Positions 35,083 to 47,432 of a stretch of DNA of 64,000 nt are shown one piece after another. Every line of letters starts with the position of its first letter. Position 1 is the first letter of the stretch. The position numbers and the translations under genes were made by a program. The notes under the pieces are model-generated. The model worked only from the letters and a program-made list of their open reading frames with translations. It did not search any database and was not told the origin of the DNA. Source of the DNA: Nymphaea colorata (lineage: Eukaryota > Streptophyta > Magnoliopsida > Nymphaeales > Nymphaeaceae); the NCBI RefSeq assembly GCF_008831285.2, contig NC_045145.1, positions 10,912,802 to 10,976,801 of the forward strand, in the 5' to 3' direction.

Positions 35083-36190
35083 GCTGTTAAGCAAGTTGAT
35101 GAATTTGCTTAATAGCAAAGATTTATGCACCAAATTTTTGAAAATGTTTTGCAAAATCTATTTTTCAAATAGTGTTGAGTCATCCTCTCTTGAGGGGAAA
35201 TGCTAGAAGTAAGAAGATTTTCCTCTATCTTACAGGAGACTCTGTAGAGAAATTAATGTTGGTTGGAAAATCTTACAATTGTGAAAGTTGTTGCATTCAA
35301 TGCTTGGAAAACTTAGTCCTTGACGCCTTCTTAACCATTGGCAAGTGCTTTTTCTCTCTTTTTGCTTTGCTTTTCACCTTTGGCTTTAACGTTTGAATTT
35401 TGATTTTCTTTTTGAGCTACGCTTCACTCTTGGGGTAAATTCCTCACCACCCTAAAAGCTGCTACAAAGTTTAACTGCTTTAGTGGTTTTGTATAGTTTA
35501 CTTTATGCAATATCAAGTCTATCAAGCTTTCTTCTGAATCCTTGTAGTGAGCTTTGAGTCGGTAACTCCCAAACCAGTTGGCCTTAGGATACCAAGTGTA
35601 AAACACTCATCGGACTTAGTTACTCAAATTCAGAAGGTTTTAGGAGACTTAATATAAGCAAAGTGTTCATGGATTGCTTTTTAGCTTCAGGGCGTAAGCA
35701 TAGGTTGTATGCCAACCCACAATTGCAGAGCTTTGAACGAGAAAAACATCTACTTTCACCCCGATCTCATCGCTCAACTCATTTTGCTTGATAGTTTTTT
35801 CTTGCATCTTGCCAAAGTCTTTTTCTTATGGCATCTCATGCTAGGCCTTTACAAGTGCCCAATTGTCGGGACCAACATTAATTTCTATACATTAATCCCT
35901 CAATTTCATTGAATTTCCTTCCATAGTTTAAGTCAATGCCCTTGTTGTTGTCCTCAAGACTTGGGCTGAGTTTGAAAATTTTGATGCATTTTTGAAACTT
36001 TTTCTAAGAGATACTATGCCCCTTAGTTGATTTAAAAATTGATAAGAATGTGCTTATCAAAGCACAATTGTTTTGAAAATTTTGAATTGCAAATTCAAGT
36101 ATAGAATTTCTTGAGATGCAAAGCATTAATTGAATCAGAGATTTTGACTCCATTGGCATCAATCAACCAATAAGAATTGTGAGGTAGAAC
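35083..36190 (-). other. 3' untranslated region of the 17-kb element
   Basis: No coding frame is recognisable between the integrase tail and the polypurine tract. Confidence 0.55.
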
Positions 36191-37131
36191 CTCTTTGATG
36201 ACATATGGCCCTTCCCAGTTTGGTGCCCATTTTCCTTTGGGTCTACTTCTTAATGGAACTATAGATCTTAGTACAAGATCATTTATCTGGAATTTTCATT
36301 CAATGACCGATTTGGCATAATGTCGGGCGACTCTCTTGCGATAGACTTCAGCATGCTCTACCGCTTGTAACCTCTTCCCATCTAAGAGTTCTAATTAAGC
36401 AAGTCTCTTTTTTGGTACTTGCTAATTGGGAATTCAATGAGCGCAGCAAATTTCATTGCTAGTTTTGGACATGTAATGGAAGAGCAATTGCTGTTTCATA
36501 TACTAATTCTGCTGGTGTAGCATTTGTGAGTGTTCAAATTGTAGTTCGATATGTCCAAAGTGCATTGTGTATTTTCTCGTGTCAATCTCAGCCTGTTTCA
36601 ACAGTCCTTTCTAAGACAAATCAAAATTTTATTGGTTGCTTCTGCTTGACCATTACCTTGAGGGTAATATAGGGCAAAAAAGTGATGTTGTATTTTATAT
36701 TTATGACAGAGATTGCACACTTTCTTATTTTTAAAATGGGTGTCGTTGTCAGAAACAATATCGTGTGAGATGCAAAATTTACACAAAAGGTTTTTGTGAA
36801 TGAAGGACACCATATGTCATCCTTCAACTGTTTTTAAGGTGATTGCTTCGACCCAGTTGGTGAAATAGTCTGCAGTTGCAAGAAAATACCTATGTCCATT
36901 TGAGGCAAGTGGATTGATTGGATTGACCATGTCAAAGGCCCACATAGAGAACGGCCAGGGTGAACTGACTGAATGAAGGTATGCTGCTGGAGCATGAATT
37001 GATGGTACGTGCAACTGACATTTGATGTACTTTTTGACAAATTGGTGACAGTCTCTTTGCATTGTGGGCCAATAGTACCCTGCTCTGACTATCTGCTTGG
37101 CGAGGTTTGATATCCTACATGTCCCCCGCAA
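36190..37131 (-). pseudogene. Integrase with C-terminal tail, 17-kb element
   Basis: Integrase inserts the DNA copy. The zinc region reads RAGYYWPTMQRDCHQFVKKY followed by IKCQ; the first Cys of the usual Cys pair is replaced by Lys. The DDE core is readable across frames: WAFDMVNPI (first Asp), TNWVEAITLKTVEG, then IVSDNDTHFKNK (second Asp) and YYPQGNGQAEATNKIL (Glu). The tail near 36,200-36,250 carries KGKWAPNWEGPYVIKEVL and DANGVK. Frameshifts occur near 36,817 and 36,600. Confidence 0.88.
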
Positions 37132-37299
37132 ATTCCTTCATGGGATTCTTAAATGACTTCTAGTGCCTCATTTATATCAAGACATCTTGTATATTCTGTG
37201 CGAAATCCTCTTATGTATATAATATCGGCTAAAATAAAATATCTTGAAGACATGCCTCAGAGCTCTTTGCTTTTTTTGGAGACATTTCAGGTGGAAGTG

Positions 37300-37911
37300 T
37301 TCCTGTTTAGAGAAAGTCCTTGATGTTTTGGTACCACGGTGTTTTTCTACTTTCTGCTTGTAACACCTGTTTTGGTATGACAAAAGATGGTTGTTCGAGT
37401 CTTTTAACTTCAAAAGATTTAATAGATTCTCCTGGTTTGAAGGTGATGGTAGTGCCTAAGTTGGCCAAACTATCTGCAATCAAGTTAAATTCCCTTTTGA
37501 CAAGTAATAGCTGATATTCCTCAAATTGTATTAAGAGGGAAGTTGCCAACTCTTGGTATAAGATCAATTTATGATTTTGACTTGCCAATCTCTATTGACC
37601 TGACTGACAACTAAGAGAGAATCTCAAAAAATGTGAATTCTTTGCACTTTAAATTTGGGAAGCATTTTGATTCCTTGGATTAAGGCATCGTATTCTGCGA
37701 TATTATGCGTGCAAAAGAAATTCAATTTGAGAGAGTAAGGAATCATTTCATTTTCTAGTGTAATGAAAAGTATCCCAATGCCTGCCCTAGCTGTGCTTCT
37801 AGATCCATCAAAATGCGTCTCCCAAATTGACTTTGATTCGGTTGTTATGATTTGCTCATCTGAAAAATCATCGTTTGTTTTAATTTCTTCAGATAGAGAA
37901 AAATCTACCAA
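37300..37911 (-). pseudogene. Second (Tat-type) RNase H, 17-kb element
   Basis: The first catalytic block is HFDGSRSTARAGIGILF, the Glu block is FCTHNIAEYDALIQGI, and the third is a stop followed by DSLLVVSQV. These are the Asp, Glu and Asp of the extra RNase H fold that the Tat lineage has behind the gypsy one. The tail includes FNLIADSLANLG. One stop and one frameshift (near 37,600) break it. Confidence 0.85.
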
Positions 37912-38059
37912 GGCAAATGTCTTGCTGCATCAACAAAACCTACCACTTTACTATGCTTCCATTTAGAAATGGCAGCTCAAGGATATATTGAAGTGGATTG
38001 AGTTTGGATAAAATTTTAACCTTGTATGACAATAGATAGTGCCTCAATTTTTGACACAT

Positions 38060-38290
38060 TCATACCAAGGCTAAGCAAGTTCTTTCCATGTGTGAGTAAT
38101 TCTTTTCATATTGCACAAATGTCTTGCTGATGTAATAAATGACATGTTCTATTCGACATCCTTCTTCATATTGAGCCAAAAATCCATCACAAGATGAATT
38201 GTTAACTGTGATATAAAGTAGTAAAGGTTTCCCCAAAATTGGGGGTTTCAAAATCGGCAGGCAAAGAAGGCATTTCTTGATCTTTTTGAA
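38060..38290 (-). pseudogene. Gypsy RNase H (RT-connected), 17-kb element
   Basis: PPILGKPLLLYITVNNSSCD, then GFLAQYEEG, EHVIYYISKTF and YSHMERTCLALV match the RNase H joined to RT in Ty3/gypsy elements (LYI..S..A..A.L.Q and YY.S..L...E..Y...E). The frame is open for ~64 codons and broken on both sides. Confidence 0.85.
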
Positions 38291-38299
38291 TGAGGTCTG

Positions 38300-39330
38300 A
38301 CATCTATGTTCTCATCCAAACTTGACTCTTTTTTGCAGTAAATGGTTGAAGGGTTCACATCTCATGGCAAGATTAGATATAAACCTTCTGATTGGTTGAA
38401 TTCTACCTTGAAGGCTTCGTAACTCCTTTAGATTTGTTGGTAGTGACATCTCAATGACCGCCTTTGCTTTAGAGGGATCCATCTTGATTCCCTTTTTGCT
38501 GACTATAAATCCCAAAAGCTTACCAGATTTCACACCAAATACATACTTTTCTGGATTCAATCTAACCTTATATTGTGAGAGTCTATAAAAAACTTGAGAA
38601 AGAATGTTGATGTGATTCTCCATTGTTTTTTACTTAATTAACAGATCACCCACATATGCATCCATGATTTGATGCATTTGATTATGAAAGATAACTACCA
38701 TAGCCCTTTAGTATGTTGCCCCAGCGTTTTTTAGGCCAAACAGCATTACAATATAGCAGAAGCTGCCCTATGGGGTTGTAAGTGATGTTTTGGCCTGATC
38801 TTGACCAACCAACTTAATTTGGTTATAGCCAGAATATTCATGTGTAAAAGAGAACATAGCATGGTCTGCGGTATTGTCTACCAATAAGTCGATGTTTAGA
38901 AGTGGATAGTTGTCCTTTGATGTGGCTTTATTCAAATCTCTGAAATCGATGTAGAGTCTAATTTTACCGTTTTTCTTTGGGACTACCACGATATTTGCTA
39001 ACCATTCAAGATAATCAATTGTTCAGATGAACCCTGCCTTTACTAAGTCTTGTAGGCCTTCCTTAACTTGCCTCTCAAGACGAAGGTCTAGTTTTCTCAA
39101 CTTTTGTTTGATTGCTTGCATTCTGGTTTCAATGGCAATCGATGCTCAACTAATTTTGTATCAAGTCCTGGCATGTCCTTATAAGTCCATGCAAAGACTT
39201 CTTAATGATCTTTGAGGAAGTTTATCAACTTTTCTCTTTAATCTGCCAAAAGACTTGTTCCAATTCATAAAATCTTTGGATTATCTTTTGTGCCAATGTT
39301 AATTTCCTCAATCGGGTCATTAATGAAAGG
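38300..39330 (-). pseudogene. Reverse transcriptase with N-terminal linker, 17-kb element
   Basis: The linker FINDPIEEIN...MPGLDTKLVEHRLPLKP opens the domain. Then come PKKNGKIRLYIDFRDLNKAT, NYPLLNIDLLVDNTADHAMF, SGYNQIKL, and in other frames the GLKN.G..YQ and active-site regions (near 38,650-38,700). YKVRLNPEKYVFGVKSGKLL, GFIVSKKGI and LRSLQGRIQPIRRFI follow. At least three frameshifts are present. The start is within a few hundred bases of the gag end, which leaves no room for protease. Confidence 0.9.
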
Positions 39331-39629
39331 TGACAGTTGATCTTGTCTTTTTATTTGGATGAACTCTGGTTCAGTGAATTCTAGATTTACTTTCTTGAAG
39401 GATTTTGATGTTTGATCCTAAGGTGCCATCCTAAAGATGATAAAGAGGTTAAATAGAATTTGAGACAATTTATATGGAAGTAAATTGCATATGCCATTGC
39501 ATATTTGAAGGTATTGCAAAATAAAGACACTTGGTCTATTGGAGTACAATGACAACAAAATGACAAAATAATGACTAGATGACAAAATGATAGCAGATTT
39601 GTTGATTTAGATTGATGGTGAACATTTGC

Positions 39630-41223
39630 CTATGGTGTTGCTCTTGACAAAAGGTACTGGCTTGAGGACTCTGTCTGACTGTCTTGTTTGCCTGGCTCGA
39701 TTTGTGCATTGACGAATCCTTTGTCATGTTTGGAAAGTAACCGAAAAAAGTTTAGGGATGCTTTATCCCTTTTGTTTGCTACCACGATTTGATGTTTTGT
39801 TGAAAACCTGACCATTGCAACTATTCCTTTCCCATGTTTAGGAAAAGGGTTTTTGAAGATGTCCGGTTGTTCAGTGATCTTCATAATGATTTCTTTGTTG
39901 ACTGCATCTTGCACAATATTTTTGAGCACAAGACAATCTTCTGTATCGTGTCCTGGAGTATGATGAAATTTACAGAACTGTTCTTTGTTTTTTCCCATCA
40001 TTGATGGAGGGTTGGAAACTTTTGGGAGAAACAAAGTACCTCTTTCGATCAGTATGTGCATGGTTTCTTCGTAACTCTGTTTTAATGGGGTGAATTTTCT
40101 ATCGTATCCCCATCCAGGATGTTTGTTTTCAGTGCCGCTGCTACTACTGCTAGCTTTGTCTAAAATCCCTTTATTCTTGGGATAGTCTGCTCTTCCTTTT
40201 TTGAAGGCGGCAACATTGGCTATAATGTTGGCCGAAGCATTTAGGCTCGTGTTGTTCTTCTTTATTTCTTTCTTAACCTTTACTGAGATGACAACATCAA
40301 AAGCTCCATTTTCAATTTCTGCTTCAATATATTCTGCTCTTTCAGTAAGATATGAAAAGCTTGATTGGAGCATTGGAAATGAGGCTTTTTAGTGGTTGTG
40401 TCAAATTATTGACGATCAATCCCAATGTATGGGATTGAGTCCCTCATCTTGTCGCAAGAAGACCGCCATCTTTGAATAAAGTCCCTAACCTTTTCACCTG
40501 GCTTCTGTTTCAGAATATAGTGTGATGATCATTTGTGTAATTTCGACATTTTGGATGAACCTTTCAATGAAAAGGTTGATTAGTTTGTCAGAATTTTTCA
40601 ATTCAATTGGATTGATGTGCTCCCTGTACCACTATGCCACAATTCATTCCAAACTCCTTGGAAGCATCGAAAGAGTGCCCTGTGATTGTGGCGAAATTTA
40701 TAGCATTCTGCAAATAACATGGCCAAATGTGCCTTTGGGTCTCCATGACCATCAAATTTGATAAATTTCTTAGGCAAGTTTTTTATATGCTTGTCATTTT
40801 TAAAATTTTCATAGAAATTTTTACAGGTGAAATTCCTTTTGTTCTTGCCTTTGAGTTAAACTGCATTCAACTTCTTTTTGACTTCTTGATTCTTTGCTTT
40901 CTATGCTCCCCCTTCTTTTGCTTGGGAGTCCTTTGTTCTTCCTTACTACTAGATTCTATGGTAGCATCTTTAGTATAATCAGAACTGCTCGTTGAAGATT
41001 TCTTTATTTTCTTCCCTTTCTTCTTGGCCCTCTCTGCCTGCGCTTGCTCTTCATTGAACATAATCATGTATCTCCGTAATTTCTTGTATTCTTCATATTT
41101 TGGATCATTGACTTCTATCCTGAGAGGTGTTTTGGAGGAGGATTCTTCTCCCTTGTCTCCCAAAAAAACTTGTTTTAATTCCATCTCAATCATCTTCCTT
41201 TGTTGGCTTTTGGTCTCCACCAT
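39630..41223 (-). pseudogene. gag, 17-kb element
   Basis: gag packages the RNA. A start Met at 41,223 (MVETKSQQRK) leads into a charged N-terminus with a Lys/Ser-rich segment. The capsid-like core lies in broken frames at 40,400-40,860 (LINLFIERFIQNVE, YREHINPIELK). From 40,373 a 247-codon frame is open and contains FCKFHHTPGHDTEDCLVLKN, the modified zinc-knuckle (Cys-His-His-Cys) used by Tat elements. The core is interrupted by frameshifts; the zinc-knuckle part is intact. Confidence 0.85.
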
Positions 41224-41433
41224 AAGGTAGATGTTCAGCTTGTAAGAAGAAAATTTGAAAACGTTAGGATTTGAATTGATGAGAGATAATTTGTACATAT
41301 GACAAAATGACAAATTTTGATTGCATATTGAATGGACAATGAGATTAACAAAACTTTTGACAATGTTCAATATGTCTTGACAAAACTTGACAAAAATTGG
41401 CTTGGTTAACCATAATGAGCTAGACATGATGAT

Positions 41434-42741
41434 CTAGGACAGAAGGATAGATGGGTGGACTTCATCCCACCATTTTACATATTCAGGACCCATTCCTGGA
41501 CCAAGGACCAGATACAAGTGAGCAAATGATTTCCAACGTTGCTGGGCATAGGTGTATATTCTAGGCCACTCTTCAGTATCTAGTTCACATTCTATGATGG
41601 CTCCTTCTGACTCAATTAGATATGCTTTCCTTTGACGCAGTGAAAATTGTTTGAGGCAACGCTCTTGATAGTATTCAACTATGAAGAATGGTCTCAATAG
41701 AAGACTTCCTCTGACTGGGTTGTAGGTATATCTTGACTTGATGACTTCTTGATAAAAAAAAGACCCAAATGATGGTGGATTCATCCACTTCCTATGGTAG
41801 TGCTCCATACTAGATAACTGGTTATCGGTGTTTTGAAAATGGCATGATTGTGGCTCCACGTGTTTGTAGAACCATGCTTGTAATGCGGAGACACTTATTT
41901 CTATTGAATCTGCATCCCCAATTGAGAATTTGGTCAATCCTCAGTAAAGAAATATCAAGGCTTCCATTGCTATGGATATGTGGCGGACTTTGGCATGCCT
42001 CCATTTTTTTAAGAGGTGAGCTGTGCTAAAATTTATTATGTGTTCTTCATTGTTGAAGAAGATAAAACTCATGGTATAAGTCGCCATAGAGTTTTTGTAC
42101 TTGTTTGTGATACTCCTAGATCGTGAAGCATGGTTGATATATTGGGAATATGTTTCACCAAGTTCTTGTAGTTGAAGATATTGATGACCATCTTTTTCTA
42201 GAAAGGGCCAACTTCGTTTTACTATGAGTTTACGAATCACTTCTAGAGTTTTGACCTGACCTTGATTAACAAGGAAATAGTCTTCAATTGGTCCTCTTGG
42301 GTCACCTTTTGGCTCTGGTAAACCCATAATGCTGGAAAACTCATCGAGAATGATTGTCATTTCACCTCATGGGAGCCAGAATGTATTAGTTCTTGGGTTC
42401 CATCCTTTGGCAATTGCAAGAATTAGACCGTCGTTGATAGATTGCATGGCAAGATTGACTGCTTCTTCAAGACTGCAATCCTCTAAGTGGTTCGGAAACA
42501 TACACCTAAAAGTTGGGTACCATGAAAGATACCACTGAGGTAGGTAGACTCTACTTGGGATGATGCGAAGTCTGGATCGACCATGACACAACCCGAATAG
42601 GATGTGGTCAAATGAGAAAATGTTTTCTAAGTCCATATGGACAAGAGAAAGTATAAGAGGTTGACATGAATTGACCCCATAGAGACTCGAGAAGAGTTTT
42701 GACATTGGGTTTGGACATTTGGAGGCAAAGTAAAACATCAC
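41434..42741 (-). pseudogene. ORF1 upstream of gag, plant-mobile-domain-like, two in-frame stops
   Basis: A single frame of 436 codons from Met-Met at 42,741 ends at a stop after HPSILLS, interrupted by only two nonsense codons (near 42,367 and 41,940). Visible features are AIAKGWNPRTNTFWLP, EMTIILDEFSSIMGLPEP, KNSMATYTMSFIFFN and WFYKHVEP. The Trp...Thr-Phe...TLDEFSSIMGLP pattern resembles the plant mobile domain / DUF7745-type proteins that Ogre-like elements and some plant genes carry. The role in the element is unknown. Its better preservation than pol is notable. The family link is an inference from pattern only. Confidence 0.65.
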
Positions 42742-43400
42742 ATCTCAAGCATCAAACAAACATTTAATGAAAATTTGATAATGCAATCCCTAGGACTCTT
42801 TCCTATATGCATTGTTTTGAAAGTTGGCCTTGAAACCTATGGAGAATAAATGGGTAAATTGTTCTTAATTTATCCAAAATTTAAGGTATGCCAATATACC
42901 AAATTTATGGTACTGACAAACACTCCGTTAAGGGTTTTCTAGATTTGGGCTCTCTAATTCTCCTTGTTCACCCATCGATATACCGAGACTATTGTTTGTT
43001 TCAGAACTAATGGGGGGACTTCTCAGTCCAATTGGGAGGTCCAATTGTAAGGCTATATCTTGGACTAATGTCCTAAAATTGCCTGGCAACATGAGGACCG
43101 ACATATGATATAGGTAAGGATTTGTTGTTCAAAACTCATGAGAAGATGCAAAATAGATGACTCTATTGCATACATTCCTAAGAGATAGATTTGAAAATTT
43201 GTGAGCATCCATGAGCTTCATACAATCCCTAAATTGAGGAGGGATATGATAAATTGCAATAAAAAGGGTTCATAGAATTTCCTGAATGTTTACTACATGA
43301 TGCCGATATGCATGTTTATGAAAAATTTTAGGCAATTGATATCCAGTATTGTAAAATTAACTTGTATATGATCCAATAAATCCTGAGGCAGATGATGACG
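42742..43400 (-). other. 5' leader of the 17-kb element
   Basis: Non-coding leader between the primer-binding-like site and ORF1. It shares blocks with the leader at 18,590-19,214, which stands next to a different LTR. Confidence 0.6.
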
Positions 43401-43419
43401 GGTCCTACTGGGCGTGCCA
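43401..43419 (-). other. Primer-binding-like site
   Basis: TGGCACGCCCAGTAGGACC on the minus strand, two bases after the LTR end GGTGCGAACA. The TGG start and position fit a tRNA primer site. I could not name the tRNA. Confidence 0.55.
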
Positions 43420-44503
43420 TCTGTTCGCACCCCACCTTGTGCTCGGGGGTGTTGAATGCAAATAAGCAAAAATTCTTTTTAAATTAAGGTTTTGAAGAAA
43501 ATTTTCAAGAGCAAGGGATCCGCCTGTTGGTACAAGGTCCAACCATTCCTGCCACCATTAATAGGGGTAATTAAACCAAGGACTAAGGATCATTTAGATC
43601 ATGTATGAGTTATTGATGCAAATTCTATATGCTTGTGCTTTGAGGTTTTGAATTTAAGAATCAAAGTTCATCTTGAATAAGTGACTTATTCTTGAAAATA
43701 AATTCCTTGAAAAATGATTTAAAAAATTATTTGAAGATTGGAGGGTTTTCAAATTGATTTGAAAACCTTTGTTTTGAAATCCATGATTAGGGATTTTGAA
43801 GATTGAAATTGAGTTCTTTTTTGTGAAGTCAAGATGATTTTTGGGCTGAAATTGTGATGATCAATTTTTTGGAAAATGGCTAAGTTACCTTAGCAAGCAA
43901 AATTGATTTTGAATTATCCTTTGCCAAATCATGTGATTTGATCTAAGATATTAGAAGTTTGGGATTTGATTAGGTAGAGTTCATTCTTTTGATGAAACAT
44001 AGGTTCCAAATTGTTAGAAAACGTGTTATTTTCTAAACATATTTTGAATGAGTGTATGTGGTGCTATTGGAGAGATTTTGGTCACCTTTTGCTCAAATTT
44101 TGATCACTTAATTTAGAAAGTGCATGTGGTGCTATTGGCTTTGAGTGAATGTGAATGTATGAAGTGAGAAAGGAAACTAAATGATACATACATGCTTCAC
44201 TATCTCATAATCTCTCAAATTCATTCACTTCCAACATTCATGCTTCACTCTCTTATAATCTCTCAAGGTCTGTTACACATCATACAATCTACACATAAAA
44301 ATTGATTTTAATTAAAATGTAGGATTTTCTCTAAATGTGCTTATCAAATTATTCAACATATGGATTAGAGATCCAGTCTATAAGCTTGAGACTTAACATA
44401 AAATTGTCAAAATGATGAATGATATACAAATGTTGTCAAAATAAGTATTTAAACTAAATATGAAACCTAGGTGACATCCACTCTTGTCTCAAAATTGCCA
44501 TAA

Positions 44504-44580
44504 CGGGCTATAGCAGAGCTAGGGAGTAGCACTGCGCTAGCCAGAGCTCAGGAGAGGATAGCGAAATGTGAGGCAGAGCT
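44504..44580. repeat. GC-rich insert in the 5' LTR
   Basis: The stretch starting ACGGGCTATAGCAGAGCTAG replaces about 18 bases found in the partner LTR at 31,955-31,975. It contains AGCxxTAGC-type palindromic words. Confidence 0.65.
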
Positions 44581-45322
44581 GATTTAATGGCTTAAAATTA
44601 AAATATTGATTCTAAGAGTGTTTGACTCTTAGAAAATGATGACATTTGGTTCAACTCCATATGAACTAAACATCCAAGTCGACAAAAAACATGTGCCATA
44701 TACTCTCATTCATGACATGGTTTGTCTACATATGAATTAAACACCTAAATCGGCAAAAAGAATGTGCCATGTGCTCTCATTCATGTTATAGAGTTCTAAG
44801 AACCTTTCATTCACCCCAAAATCAAACTAAATTCCAGACTCTTGTGCTAAGGATCCATTCATTTCTTGGACTATTAGAACACTTTTGATCTTGTTTTTTT
44901 AGGGAATACAATGATTACGGCCTTAAGTATGATCTTAAATTGTTCTTGAGACTTTTGTAAGTCTGAAAATTGATGAGTTGAATAAAAAATCTCAAAAAGG
45001 CTTTTAGAGAGCCGATTAGGTAGGATTATATTTTTTTTTGTAGTTCTACAAGACATAGCCGCTTTGTGGCTGAATGTTGGTAAACCTTGTAAACTTTAGT
45101 TCTTAAATTAACTCTTGCAAAGTATGATTTAATTTCAGCAACTTGCGTACACATTACGCATGAGTTGCAGGAATTAAACAAATTTTAAGATGAAAGAAAA
45201 GTGATTTCATAGCTTTGCACTATGAAAATCAATAAAATGATCCACTTTCTTAAAAACCAGTTTGGAAACGTGTTCCAACATGTTTTTAAAAAAGAAAAAT
45301 GACTTTCAACAAGAGATTGCAT

Positions 45323-45325
<3 letters not shown>

Positions 45326-45396
<71 letters not shown>
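45326..45396. repeat. (TA)n microsatellite, ~35 units
   Basis: Uninterrupted TA repeats. An ORF across it is an artefact. Confidence 0.98.
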
Positions 45397-45399
<3 letters not shown>

Positions 45400-45991
45400 T
45401 GCGTGTATCTTACTTTTCAAAAATTTTATCAAGGGACCACATGACTCATGAGTCATGATGATTCATGGCTGGGTTATTTTACGTAGGAAAATTGAAAACT
45501 AGTTTCTAATCTCCTCTACCACCGTTGATCAATTTAATTGAAAGACTTGAATCAAAATGACTTTAAATGAGAAGGAAAACAAGACAACGCTCAAGCTAAT
45601 TCGTACATAATTTTGCTATGTAAGTGTGGATCACGTTCATAAGAATGTATCCATCCCTAATAGGCATTTTCATCATATATGTTGCAGAAAAATCACTCTC
45701 TTACCATGGGAGTCTCTAATGGTATGTTGTTCAAAATGGTTTTAAGCTTGTTGTTTTAAAGGGGACGTGGCCTTGGGGACCTTTTCAAAATTTGATACAT
45801 GGGTTCATCTTTTAGAAAAACCGACATTTGCATGCATTATGCATTAATATGTACATTTAATCATAGTTTTCTCCAAGCTGGACATCATTCTCAGTCATGA
45901 AATAAATGAAAATAATCCATTCTCACGAGTGCTTAAATTACAAATAAGGGCAAGAAACTGAAATGGATGAAAATGGATTATAGTCACTTTC

Positions 45992-46183
45992 CTTGTGGTC
46001 GGTTTTGATGATTGATCTTCCTCCTTGCTTGTTTTCTAGATCAAGCAATCCTTATCTTGTGGTCGGTTTTGATGATTGATCTTCCTCCTTGCTTGTTTTC
46101 TAGATCAAGCAATCCTTATCTTGTGGTCGGTTTTGATGATTGATCTTCCTCCTTGCTTGTTTTCTAGATCAAGCAATCCTAAG
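45992..46183. repeat. Tandem triplication, 64-bp unit
   Basis: Units begin at 45,992, 46,056 and 46,120 with CTTGTGGTCGGTTTTGATGA and are near-identical. The partner LTR has a single unit at ~33,365-33,425. Confidence 0.95.
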
Positions 46184-46490
46184 CAAGAATCTAAGCTTGC
46201 ATTCAAGCTTAGCAAAGCAAGAAGATGAAAAATGACTTGCTGGAATTTGCTGTAGGGAAGAGAGAGCTTTTCACCATGAAAATCATAAATAAAGGTTCAC
46301 TTAAGCACCCTAACTTAGCAAAATCAATGGAGAGAATATGAGAAAAATGAAGAAGAGAATGAGAAAAAGGGGGGAGGAGAGCTTGGATGAATTTTCCTTC
46401 TCCTCCTTGGCTTCTCCCTCTTAACTCATTGGTTGTAGCAATTTGATGAAAACTTCAAAAATTTGTCCCCCTCCTTGGTTGCTAAGGGGG

Positions 46491-46501
46491 CATTTATATA
46501 G
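46491..46501 (-). promoter_or_regulatory. TATA box of the 5' LTR
   Basis: TCTATATAAATG on the minus strand, in the same surroundings as the TATA box of the partner LTR. This is the copy that would drive transcription of the element. Confidence 0.65.
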
Positions 46502-47404
46502 AAGAGAAGAAGAGTTCAACCACATTTTTAACTCACCTTGGAAACTCACTTAAGACTTTGGGGACTTGTAAAATTGATTAAATAGGGTTTAATGATCTTA
46601 GTTGACCACACCTAGCTCATTTACACGAGCTAGGTTGTCTGGGCTTTGCGTGGTCAACCTTGGTTCAGACCTAGCTGCCCATTTTTGACCAAAATTTTGT
46701 CTGAAAATGCCCTTGCATAGGGTTTTGCCTTATTTTGTTCTATTTATTTTTTTTTTTGTTTAAAATTGAGCTTGTTAGGTTAAGACCTAGTTGTTAAGCA
46801 GTAAATGTTATTGAATTATGACAATTCAATTAAAATTTAAATAAAATTTGAAAGTTCTATCAAATTTGGTTTGACCAGGGTATTTTCATCCATAACTTGA
46901 TTGAAGATGGATTTCAATTGAATCAAACTTTGTATTGAAATATTGAATTTTAATTTGGTATTTAATTTTTTCAAATCCAAATGTATATTTGTCTTTTATA
47001 AAATCCTAAATTTGGTTTTGTAATCTCAATTTGATCATAGAAGGGCAAAATTATTCAGATTAGTTAAATTTGACCAAGGACAAAGCTCATTTTGCAAGTA
47101 GTTTGATTTTGTTTGAGGTAATTCAATGAATTTGAGCTAAGAAAGCTCTTAATTGAGCTAAATTGTACTTTGACTGAGGTCAGTCAAAGTAGATTCGATC
47201 AAGTCAAGGTCTATTTTTGTCCACTGATTGGGTCATGGAACAGACTTACTCTTTTGACTGAGCTGAACTCATGGAGACCAAGCCTAGCTGAAATTGGTGC
47301 CACATTTAGGTGTACCCAGGTCAAACCTACTTGGATTAAGTAGATTAGGTGAGTTTAATTCTAACACTTATTGCTTCTTTACAATTTGATTTTTCTTTAA
47401 CTAA

Positions 47405-47432
47405 GGGGGGGGGGGGGAGAGAGAGAGAGAGA
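47405..47432. repeat. G-run plus (GA)n microsatellite
   Basis: About thirteen G followed by about seven GA units; the partner LTR has only GGGAGACAGAGAGAG at this point (~34,530). Confidence 0.95.
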
